From Gnetum montanum (lineage: Eukaryota; Streptophyta; Gnetopsida; Gnetales; Gnetaceae), in assembly GCA_015680685.1 (NCBI GenBank), contig MNCI01001825.1:1042886-1106885 (forward strand): 64,000 nucleotides of DNA, written 5' to 3'. The translations under genes and the position numbers were made by a program. This document shows positions 48,701 through 57,600 of the stretch, in pieces (positions within the stretch are counted from its first letter, which is position 1; each line of letters begins with the position of its first letter). Below the pieces are notes generated by a model. It was given only the letters and a program-made list of their open reading frames with translations. It was not told the DNA's origin and made no database searches.

Positions 48701-50295
48701 CACGAAGAGTGGGGGCTATCATAAGGGCCTCCAGAGCGGTGCGAGCGAGGGCTATCCCTTCATCCTCAATGAGGGTCCCGTCTGGGTTGGTCTTTGGTCT
48801 GCAAACAAGCATGCGTTAAAACAAGAAACCAACATTAAATGAAAATAGACAAAGCAATAAATGTAAATTGTCCCACCTGGCTATTCGGTATACCGTGCCA
48901 GGAGGATTCTGGAACAAGGTATGGGCACGGGTAGCTATAAACAATGTATTATTGACATAATCCAACCCCGGTGGTAGCAATGCCCACACACACGTTAATG
49001 GGCAGGTTGACTTGGGCCCGTGGGTAGTGCCATCCTCATCAACAAACGGCCCCTCGTCAATGTCTTCCATGAAGACCACGACACCTTCGGCGGCCCTCGG
49101 TAGTATTGCATCAACCACTCTCCATGCGGTCACTTCGTCAAAATACGACCACATAGCCACCTCGAAATTGGTTAACAAGAAAGCCAGAAATTCGCTAGCA
49201 CCTACCCTGAACTAGACCCTCTTGTCATCCACAAATAAAGCCGGGGGAAGATTGCCTTCCTCAACGGGGCCAGCCCATGTCAGAACCTCGACGAGTTCAA
49301 CCACAATAAGAAAGCGTTTGCTATCCCTGTAACCAATCGCAATGTCACAAGACGAAAGTTCGCATCATAAATCGGCAAAAAAATCAAAAATTTAACTGTT
49401 TACGCCCAGCGTATACGCTATACACAGAGCGTATACGCCAACTCTACAGCGCGAAAAACACAACTTACGCCCAGCGTATACGTTGTACACAGCGTATATG
49501 CCCATGATTTACGCCCATGATTCGCGCTTAGCGTATACACCGCATACAGTGTACGCTGAACAAACTTAGCACTTAGAGCGATTCAGAATTAGCATACACG
49601 ATATATAGGGAGCGTATATGATGATCTACACTTAGTGCAAAAAATGCATTCAATCCAGCATATACGCTGTCTGCAGAATGTATACGCCGACTAATACTTA
49701 GCGTAAAGACCGAAATTTAGCTCAGCGTACACGTTAGCCAACTCAGCGTCTATGCTGACGGCGATTTGTTTTACGCTGACGCCCCAACCCCTTCACGCGT
49801 ACGACGTATACGCTCAATTTCAAGTTTGGCGTAAACAGTTTACGCCAGAAAGATAAAGCGGTATGCCGAAGACAACTGTACGCGTATGGCGTATACGCCA
49901 AACAAACCCTCAACGTATACGCCGTCGCAAGAAACAGAACTTACGCCGATGACAAACACGCTGACAAACTTTTACGCTAAAACAACGCGAAAGAAAAAAT
50001 GTTTACACCAGGACTAAACACCGTCTACGCTGCACAGTTACGCTAGCGTGCACGCCGAAAACCCTCATGATGAAAAATCCCTGCGCTCGACGTATACGCC
50101 GAGATCGTCTATGCTACGAATACAGTGAAGCACACAAACAACAGAGGCAGGGATTAGAGCCTACCTGTAGGATGTCGCAGGCCACGCCCGAACCTTCGGC
50201 CTAGGCAGGCCCTGTAGCATGGCCTCCGTCTCTTCGGCGAAGGTTAAGGCAAGACCCTTCCTCCCCTGACCCTCCACTTCCTTGCCCTTGCCCAT
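45728..50295 (-). pseudogene. Antisense spliced gene of element B, eight exons, best preserved copy
   Basis: Exons: 50165-50295, 48877-49326, 48536-48798, 47406-48446, 47076-47306, 46791-46985, 45930-46714, 45728-45829, together 3198 nt (1066 codons) with phases that join correctly. Start MGKGKEVEGQGRKG, end GDDPPVMDA. By residue: exon 2 (44-193) with PVEEG and DIDEGPF; exon 3 with GWLHEDW; exon 4 (282-628) with a predicted-helical domain (SNLFGMPADG, FAFFAGYLRRFAEFLVV) resembling plant transposon-associated proteins; exon 5 acidic; exon 7 (771-1032) with heptads and a conserved TWSAVDKGKALANVDLGLDG. At least three in-frame stops: TAG in exon 2 where A has TGG, TAG near the end of exon 4, TGA in exon 7. 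Biochemical function unknown. Confidence 0.88.
49327..50164 (-). repeat. Intron 1 of the element B antisense gene, rich in GCGTATACGC palindromes
   Basis: Perfect palindromes begin at 49409, 49429 and 49889; many one-base variants (gcgtatacgt, acgtatacgc, gcgtatatgc) fill the rest. No coding signal. It matches intron 1 of A in position and motif but has few stretches of straight alignment. Confidence 0.83.
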
Positions 50296-50600
50296 TTCAG
50301 AGCGTCTACGCTAGCGATCCGCGTTCACGCTGAGTAACGGAACGCTGACGTTAAGAAGTTTAAGCCTCGGCGTCTATGCTGGGTTCAACCTTCGGTGTCT
50401 ACGCTCAAGTTCCAGGTTACGCTTACGCTAGGGTATGGTGGTTTACGCTTATGCTTTAGCAGTTGTACGCTTACGCTTACGCTCGCTCGGGTTACGCTTT
50501 ATGCTGTCACTTTCAAAATAGAAAACAAATGGATCCCCTTCCCTTTATATAGCGCCCGATGACGTTGACGCTGACGCCACCGCTGCTTACGCCGCCGTTG
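50296..50600 (-). promoter_or_regulatory. Promoter region of the antisense gene, element B
   Basis: Minus strand GCTATATAAAGGG (TATA at 50544-50551), about 249 bases upstream of the ATG, against 236 in A. Upstream of it are three TGACG words (gatgacgttgacgctgacgc). The 5' UTR region repeats ttacgcttacgct words. Confidence 0.65.
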
Positions 50601-50991
50601 CCTCGTTTTCCCCTTTTTTCCTTTCTTGCCTATTTTTCACCAAAATCTGTCCAAAACAATAAAATTTAACGAAAAATTCATTAAAAACAGGAATTATTAC
50701 GTCCTGGTTCCTCTGCGGACCACGTTTTACACGTTTACGCTGGTTTAAATAGCCATTGGCCCGGTACGGCCTTAAACTGCCATTTCCCCATCTGCCCATT
50801 GCCCGGTAAGGCATTAAACTGCCGCCCATTGGCCCGGTATGGCCTTAAACTGCCGCTCACTGCCCGGTAAGGCATAAGACTGCCATACATCCAGGTGTGA
50901 CGATAATCCACCGTTATACACGTACACATAGTCTAAAATCATCAAAAGACACAGAACAATCCCTTTGCTCATGCAACTCTCGGTTTATTGG
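50601..50991 (+). repeat. Second TTAAACT-type tract, element B
   Basis: Four units of ggcccggtacggccttaaac type between 50758 and 50885, then a pyrimidine-rich approach to the RT frame. No gene. Confidence 0.75.
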
Positions 50992-50992
50992 C

Positions 50993-50994
50993 AG
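50993..50994 (+). other. Candidate 3' splice site before RT, element B
   Basis: ctctcggtttattggcag|GGATAAGCTCAATGG; homologous to TTGTGGCAG|GTTTAACAAAAATGG in C. Conservation of the AG and the flanking bases in two diverged families supports an acceptor, though an ATG (51006) just downstream could also serve as an independent start. Confidence 0.5.
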
Positions 50995-53900
50995 GGATAA
51001 GCTCAATGGATTTCCAGCACTTAACCGCACCATTAACCATCGACAGACCACATGGCAGCATTACATGGGACTTTGACATAAACTTCATCAACTCAAGTCC
51101 ACTAATGGACGACGTGGTCATAGCCTCAACACAGCAAACAATAGACGACTACAGAGGCATGACGAAATTTTTTGACATAGAGGCCGAAAACATTACTGAA
51201 GATCCGTTAGCTGAAACACCCATTACCATGCCTGATGGGGAAATCAAAGTATTAAAATTAAGTACACTACTACAACCACACTTGGCACAAGACATCCAGA
51301 ACATACTTAGGGAAAACATGAAAGCATTCGCTTGGTCTTATACTGACATGCCTGGGCTAGATCCTAGAATTGTCCAACACAACATTATTTTGGACGCCAA
51401 ACTGAGACCGATAAAACAGAAAGCATGAAAAGTTAGACCCGAGGTGGCATTGGCAGTCCGCAATGAGATCACCAAGCTTTATCAAGCTAGTTTCATTCGG
51501 GCTGTTGATTACGCCGAATGGGTATCCAACATGGTCATCATCCCGAAGAAAAACGGAAGCATTCGCTTATGCATCGACTTCCGAGATCTAAATGTAGCAA
51601 CCATAAAAGATGACTTTCCCTTACCCAGCATTGATCAACTTGTTGACTCGACTGCCAGACATGCCTTACTATCTTTTATGGATGGTTTTTCGGGATACAA
51701 CCAGATACGCATCAACCCTGAACATCAACTTCGAACAACCTTCATGACCCCATGGGGAACTTTTTGTTATACAATGATGCCCTTTGGTCTCAAGAATGCT
51801 GGGGCCACTTATCAAAGAGCCATGACGTTTATCTTTAGCGATTATATGTTATGATCGCTCAATAACTATGTGGATGACATCGTGGTTAAGTCAAAAACAA
51901 CCGAGCAACATGTACAAGACCTTGACCTAGGCTTAAAATGTTGTCTAAAATATGAGCTAAGGCTTAACCCCAAAAAATGCGTCTTCGGCGTCAAAACAGG
52001 CAAAATGCTTGGATTCATAGCTTCAGAAGTAGGGATACGAGTGGACCCCGACAAGATTAAGGCCATTACCAACCTGAAACCACCCAGTAACCTTACCGAA
52101 CTTTGAGGTCTACAAGGTAGATTGTAGTTCATCAGGCATTTCGTAGAAAAATTAACAGACAGACTAAAACCTATGAACCACCTGTTACGTAAAAATGTCC
52201 ATTTCGAATGGACTCCGCAGTGCTAGGAAGCATTCGAAAACATCAAAATAGCACTTGCTCGACTGCCTATGGTCTATCCACCCCAAAACAACAAACCATT
52301 TTACATATACCTTGCCACTTCAGAATCGTCCATCGCGTCTATGCTCTGCCAGAAACGAGATGATGGAACTGAAGTCCCTGTATATTACTTGAGCCATGCC
52401 TTAGTTGCCCATGAAAAGAAGTACAATGACGTGGAGAGGTCATGCTTAGCTTTGGTCTTTTCTCTAAGAAAGTGGCGACATTACCTCTTCCGTAATCAAG
52501 TTTACATAATCTGTAAGGACAATGTACTGAGAGCTATAACAGGAAACATATACGAAACGAGTCGAATAGCCNNNNNNNNNNNNNNNNNNNNNNNNNNNNN
52601 NNNNNNNNNNNNNNNNNNNNNNNNNNNNNNNNNNNNNNNNNNNNNNNNNNNNNNNNNNNNNNNNNNNNNNNNNNNNNNNNNNNNNNNNNNNNNNNNNNNN
52701 NNNNNNNNNNNNNNNNNNNNNNNNNNNNNNNNNNNNNNNNNNNNNNNNNNNNNNNNNNNNNNNNNNNNNNNNNNNNNNNNNNNNNNNNNNNNNNNNNNNN
52801 NNNNNNNNNNNNNNNNNNNNNNNNNNNNNNNNNNNNNNNNNNNNNNNNNNNNNNNNNNNNNNNNNNNNNNNNNNNNNNNNNNNNNNNNNNNNNNNNNNNN
52901 NNNNNNNNNNNNNNNNNNNNNNNNNNNNNNNNNNNNNNNNNNNNNNNNNNNNNNNNNNNNNNNNNNNNNNNNNNNNNNNNNNNNNNNNNNNNNNNNNNNN
53001 NNNNNNNNNNNNNNNNNNNNNNNNNNNNNNNNNNNNNNNNNNNNNNNNNNNNNNNNNNNNNNNNNNNNNNNNNNNNNNNNNNNNNNNNNNNNNNNNNNNN
53101 NNNNNGTATATTGCTAACATGCGTGAGTAATACTGACGCCCAAACCATAGTTGATCAGGTACATGAGGGACTATGTGGAGGACACATAGCACCAAAAGCC
53201 ATGGCCACAAAAATAAGACGCTTAGGCTATTATTGGCCACACATGGAATACGACTGCTCCTCCAAAGTCAAAACATGTAACATTTGTCAAAAACATAGTA
53301 ACTTAATACATGTACCGCCAAACGAGTTGCACACAGCACAGATAACATGGCCTTTTCAGAAGTGGGGATTGGACCTCATTGGCCCGATAACACCTTCATC
53401 TTCCGCAGGGCATAGTTTCATCATAATCGCGACGGAATACTTTACGAAGTGGGTAGAAGCCATCCCCCTTCGAAAAATGACTTCTAAACACGTGTGAAAC
53501 TTTATCCTAGAAAACATTGTAACCCGCTTTGGAATCCCTTTGACAATTATCACTAACAATGGGCCGTAATTCAGTAGCGCCGAAACAAAAACCTTTTGCG
53601 ATAGTTTGGGGATCAAGCATTCGTTTTCTTCCCCTTACTATCCTCAAAGAAATGGGCAAGCAGAAGCAATCAATAAGATGATCATAACGATACTTAAGAA
53701 AATGCTAACCTAAAGCAAAAGGAAGTGGCACGAGTAATTACTATATACATTATGGGCTTACCGCACCACTCACCGGACGTCAACAGGTAAAAATCCATAT
53801 AGTCTTGTTTACGGTTCAGAAGCTGTTTTACCTTTAGAATTACAGGTACCATCATTAAGGATCAGACCCTCCGGACTCCTCAACGATGGGCAAAATAATG

Positions 53901-54205
53901 ATCTCTGTATCATTGACCTCGACTCGGTAGAAGAGGAATGCATACACGCGCTTGATCAGATCGAATGGTACCAAAAGCAACAACGACAATGACATCGGCA
54001 TGACATCAATAGATGCCCAATCCACGAAGGCGATCTCGTACTCAAAGCTGTTCAGGAACACCCGGACAAATTCTCCGCTAACTGGGAAGGGCCTTACATG
54101 GTCATCAAAGCATTCGACAATGGTGCATTCAAGTTAGCTGACACAGAAGGGAACGAGCTTGCTAATTCGATAAATCATTTGTATCTGAAACCGTTCTACA
54201 TCTAA
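50995..54205 (+). pseudogene. pol: RT-RNase H-aRNase H-integrase polyprotein, element B
   Basis: From ATG 51006 the frame carries ENITEDPLAETPITMPDGE, RT (KLYQASFIRAVDYAEWVSNM, FPLPSIDQLVDSTA, YVDD at 51868-51879), and RNase H (VYYLSHALVAHEKKYNDVE). The gap 52572-53105 removes the end of RNase H and the whole aRH. Integrase follows: HHCC finger (GLCGGHIAPKAMATKIRRLG, TCNICQ), WGLDLIGPITPSSSAGHSF, then TNNGP at 53555 where D has TDNGP, GQAEA, and a C-terminal GPYMVIKAFDNGAFKLADT; TAA at 54203. Stops at 51427, 51853, 52104, 52126, 52224, 53497, 53566, 53711, 53735 and 53989; most match CGA, CAG or CAA codons in A. Confidence 0.92.
52572..53105. other. Assembly gap (534 N) inside element B pol
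   Basis: Frame before and after the gap differs by modulo-3 position, so the gap length is not exact. By comparison with D it should contain aRNase H and the linker to integrase. Confidence 0.9.
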
Positions 54206-54652
54206 ACATAAGCTCAGGTACGTGTAAGTTCTAGAATTACGACTATAAACTGATACCATAGCATAGTCCTGGGTTATGACTTAAAAATAACACCACAGCG
54301 TCCGCAAGGACAATAAACTAGCATCTATCCAGCATGACAGTAAACTGTTGCCATCACAACCAATTGGGTCCGCCAAGACTATAAACTAGCTTGCCTCTTC
54401 ATAGTCCGCTAAGACTAAAAACTGGCAATGTACCGTCCGCCACGACGCTAAATAGGCAATGTCCAACGGGTTATGACATAAAACTAACCCATAATAGTCT
54501 GCCAGGACTATAAATTGGTAAATCCACATCCGGCACATCAATCCGCTGCCATGATCGTCCATCAGCTTCACTGCATCGCTCGTCATCAATATTGCTATCA
54601 TCTACACATAGTGCCTGCCGTTCTTCAGCACCTCTGTGCCATCAGCCACCAT
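54206..54652 (+). repeat. TAAACT tract after INT, element B
   Basis: Words such as gtccgccaagactataaact and ccggcacgacagtaaactg recur from 54230 to 54520; the 37-base unit amplified in A occurs here once or twice only. No gene. Confidence 0.75.
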
Positions 54653-54713
54653 GTAAGTCTAAGCTCGTGTATCCTCTCACGGTTTTCTTGTCTCCTTGGC
54701 GTTACGTTTGCAG
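54653..54713 (+). other. Putative 61-nt mini-intron in the 3' region, element B
   Basis: GTAAGTCTAAGCTCG ... ggttttcttgtctccttgg ... TTTGCAG|GATGACACC; same length and borders as 27362-27422. Confidence 0.5.
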
Positions 54714-55473
54714 GATGACACCCAGAAGTTTCGTACAAAGATGCACTTCGTCGTAAGCAGCAAGATAAGACAATATTCGTAGCATACCTGGCAGGACTAA
54801 ATCAAACCATTCACTAGTACATCCCCATTCGTTCCCCAGTTTCCATTCAACTACATCCTTGACACACCTAGTACATTCAAAACATTGAGCACGCTGTTGC
54901 ACGCTGCAATACGCCACACAGTACAACACCTGCGCACGAGTACACAAACAGAGCGAAGTTTACGTAAAAAAAAAAGAGACCCCGGGCACTTCCCATGTAA
55001 GCCCCAAGCGGGAAGGCAGTCATCTCAAAACCAAGTACTCGTGCCCAAAATGGTCAAAAAGCATCCAGTCGCATGGCTTTGGCTCCCCGCCAACAGGTTC
55101 CCCTGAACACTAAGCATGGGCCCTGTTCTCCCAAAGAACACAACACATCCTCCTGTAGCTTTGGTCCTATCAACAAGTTCTCTTGCACACTAACCAAGAG
55201 CCTTGTTCCGCCAAAAGACACACCTCGCATGTCTAAACTCCGCGTCTGCTAAACAATGGCTATTGACAAGGATCGGCATGCCTCACAACCAAGCATCCCC
55301 TTTCCCCTGATTAATCTCCTGGACCGATCATCAATCCCCACAATCTCCCTGACCTCCCAGATACAAAATTCCCCTTTCCCAATCCTCTGTACTACTGAAC
55401 ATGGTGCAATGACATCTCTTCCAAGTGGCAGCAGACAACGTCTCTATTGAGTTGCTTGTGGTGTTTTTCACTT
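54714..55473 (+). other. 3' untranslated region of element B
   Basis: No gene. Includes an A-run (about 54966), cttccc...gggaag, and a hairpin with arms beginning AACAGG (55092) and ending CCTGTT (55127), followed by the related CAACAAG...CTTGTT unit. Confidence 0.5.
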
Positions 55474-55527
55474 CTTTGTCGACGCTTCTCGGATCGATTC
55501 CTCCAAGCGTCAACAAAGAGGGGCCAA
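55474..55527 (+). promoter_or_regulatory. Conserved stem-loop and polypurine tract of element B
   Basis: Arms CTTTGTCGACGCTT (55474-55487) and AAGCGTCAACAAAG (55505-55518) pair with a single mismatch around a 17-base loop, then AAAGAGGGGCCAA and the LTR. The C-G pair here replaces U-A in D and U-G in A. Confidence 0.77.
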
Positions 55528-56474
55528 TGAAACACCACAAAATTAAGAGCTTAGTATACGCCTGACACCAAGTAGGTCCCTGGGACCCACGAATGACGCC
55601 AGCTGCATGAAACTTCACATACGCGGCAACCTTGGGATCACAATACTTGATTTTTTTAATAAGTACATTGTGCCAGCGTATACGCCCGGCGTGTACGCCC
55701 AACATTCACCAGCGTATACGCCTAGCGCTCAGCATCTCCACCCAGTTCACGCCCAGCATTTTCAGCGTATACGCTGGCGCCGACCTGATGCGGCATATAC
55801 GCCCAACAGTTGTAACATTTGTAAAGTGTATGCACCCGGTCAACGGGCCATGTGTCTCCCATCCCGAGTCTAGCGTAACAACTTGTATAAAACCCCCATT
55901 TTTCCACTTCATCCAGACGGTTGGCAAATCCTGAAGCACACTAGAGAACATTTACGTTGCGCAAAAGAGCAGAAAACCTTCTTACACTGGGAAGTCCTAC
56001 ACGCTGCGGATCTAGTTTCTTACGCTCCGCCTGCCTTGCGAACCGGCCGAGTCATTCCTGCACACGCCGGGGCTTTTCGTCCGCCTTGTGTCCCCTCACG
56101 ACTGCGTTAGATCGGTGCACTCTACTTTGACTCTGTACTGTTTACATTTGCTGCAAGTTCTTTTACAGTTTTACGTCAATTTGTCCCACGCATCGTTTAT
56201 GTTTGTTTACGCTCATGCTTCGTTTGCATCCGTTTGCGTTTTACGCTGTTTTTGCTGTTTACGGCTGCACGCTGTTTATGCATAACCCATACTAGCGTTT
56301 TGCGTATGCGCGGGGAAATCCTTGTCTGATCCGCGTGCGGACCACCCAAGGTACTCTGCCTCCGTTGCATTCCAGCTCGCCCTCAGGTGAAGGCAGGGTC
56401 TTCTGTACCCGTCCCATGATCCCATGGCCTCTGTTTTCCCTTCCAGCCGGAGACCGACGATTTCAAGCGGTACA
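55528..56474 (+). repeat. 3' LTR of element B (internally deleted)
   Basis: 947 bases. The 5' copy has an extra ~260 bases between about 39343 and 39607; here gccagcgtatacgcccggcg bridges the two sides. The TATA (tataaaa, 55886) remains; the G-box reads CATGTG. Ends gatttcaagcggtaca, then CCTGC. Confidence 0.93.
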
Positions 56475-56889
56475 CCTGCTAGTTTTAGCCCATTTCGGGT
56501 TGCAGACGTGATGTACATAGAGGAAAAATAGTTTTAGGCCATTTTGGGCCACGGACATGACATACACAGAGGAAAAATAGTTTTAGGCCATTTCGGGCCA
56601 TGGGACAGTAGACAGGTAATACGCTAACGCTCTAGAGTATAGCTAACTAGTACCTAGCATAGATAATTGGATGTAAAGAGAAAAGGCGGTAAGTGTACAA
56701 ATGATAGCAACTGGGCAAGAAGCAATGGGGTTGCTATGCTATGCATAGCTACTTTTTTACCCATCATGGATTGGGCAAGGTGTAGGGTCACGATGCTTTG
56801 CTACGACCTTCGCCCATATCGTTGTCCTTTGCTTGGAAGGGCAACTCTGCCCATGTGTTTTCATTTTTCTGAACTAGCCTATTGAGCCG
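56475..56889 (-). repeat. Element D spacer after PR, with right CCTGC duplication
   Basis: 56475-56479 is the right copy of B's target duplication. Words like gttttaggccatttcgggcc (minus strand: ggcccgaaatggcctaaaac) at 56480-56600 are the D version of the tract after PR. The remainder (to 56889) has gctatgctatgc words and no gene. Confidence 0.7.
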
Positions 56890-57600
56890 GTTCCTTTATC
56901 AAATAGCTAGTTGCAGAGATAGGCACTTCATTCTTAGAGGTTACAACCTTTGAGCCCTATTCCATGTCTACGTTATTGATAGCTTGTGTAGCTACCTCAT
57001 CACCATGGATTACCACCTCTCTACCTGCATAGGGAAGATGGATCTCCTAGTGTATAGGCGAAGAGACAGTCCTAAGTTGCACTAACCATGACCTCCCCAA
57101 GATCAGGCTAAACCTAGGCATGTCTTCAACCATTATGAACGTTGCATTTGTGGGGAACTAGTCCCTCGCCACGAAGTCAATATGGACCATGCCTTTTACC
57201 ACAACCCATGCCTCGTTGAACAACTTTAGGCATGATGTTGTTGTGGGTTTGATCTGGTCGACCAAACCTAGTTTGTTCACAATAGAAAATAAAATGATGT
57301 TTATAGCAGCCCCGTCATCGACGTGTACCCTCCAGATCTTTTGTTGGTCAATCCGAATTGTGATGAACAAGGATGCTGTGGTTACCTGACCCTTTTCAGG
57401 GTCTTCCCTAATGGAACTGTCATAAAAAGTCAATGGGAACGGCAGAGGCTTTGTAGGCACAGAAGGAAGCATGACCGAATGGATTGCCTTCTCTTCTGCT
57501 GGCATGTTCTCATCAACCAGAATTGCTGTTAACATATGTACCAAAGCCTCATGGTGTGCGGTAGACGTCATGATCAAGTTGTATAGGCTCAACATGGTGT
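56890..57600 (-). pseudogene. pro: Protease region of element D
   Basis: The open stretch on the minus strand (57595-57158) reads MLSLYNLIMTSTAHHEALVH through KIWRVHVDDGAAINIILF with D-D-G as in the other copies, and MVHIDFVARD. It continues with stops to about 56890 through a VVIHGDE-like segment equivalent to VIIHGEA of A. The tail is degraded near the B insertion. Confidence 0.82.

Larger units (their letters stand above)
39185..56474 (+). mobile_element. Element B: 17.3-kb Tat/Ogre-type LTR retrotransposon with both LTRs
   Basis: Same family and plan as A: LTRs beginning TGAAACACCAC, primer site, gag-PR, minus-strand spliced gene, RT-INT, purine tract, flanked by CCTGC. The 3' LTR is about 250 bases shorter than the 5' LTR because of an internal deletion. 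N runs at 41966 and 52572-53105 are assembly gaps. Confidence 0.95.

Noticed and set aside
52464-53240. Long frames of 200-280 codons across 52269-53240 on both strands
   Set aside because: They are open only because they run through the 534-N gap.
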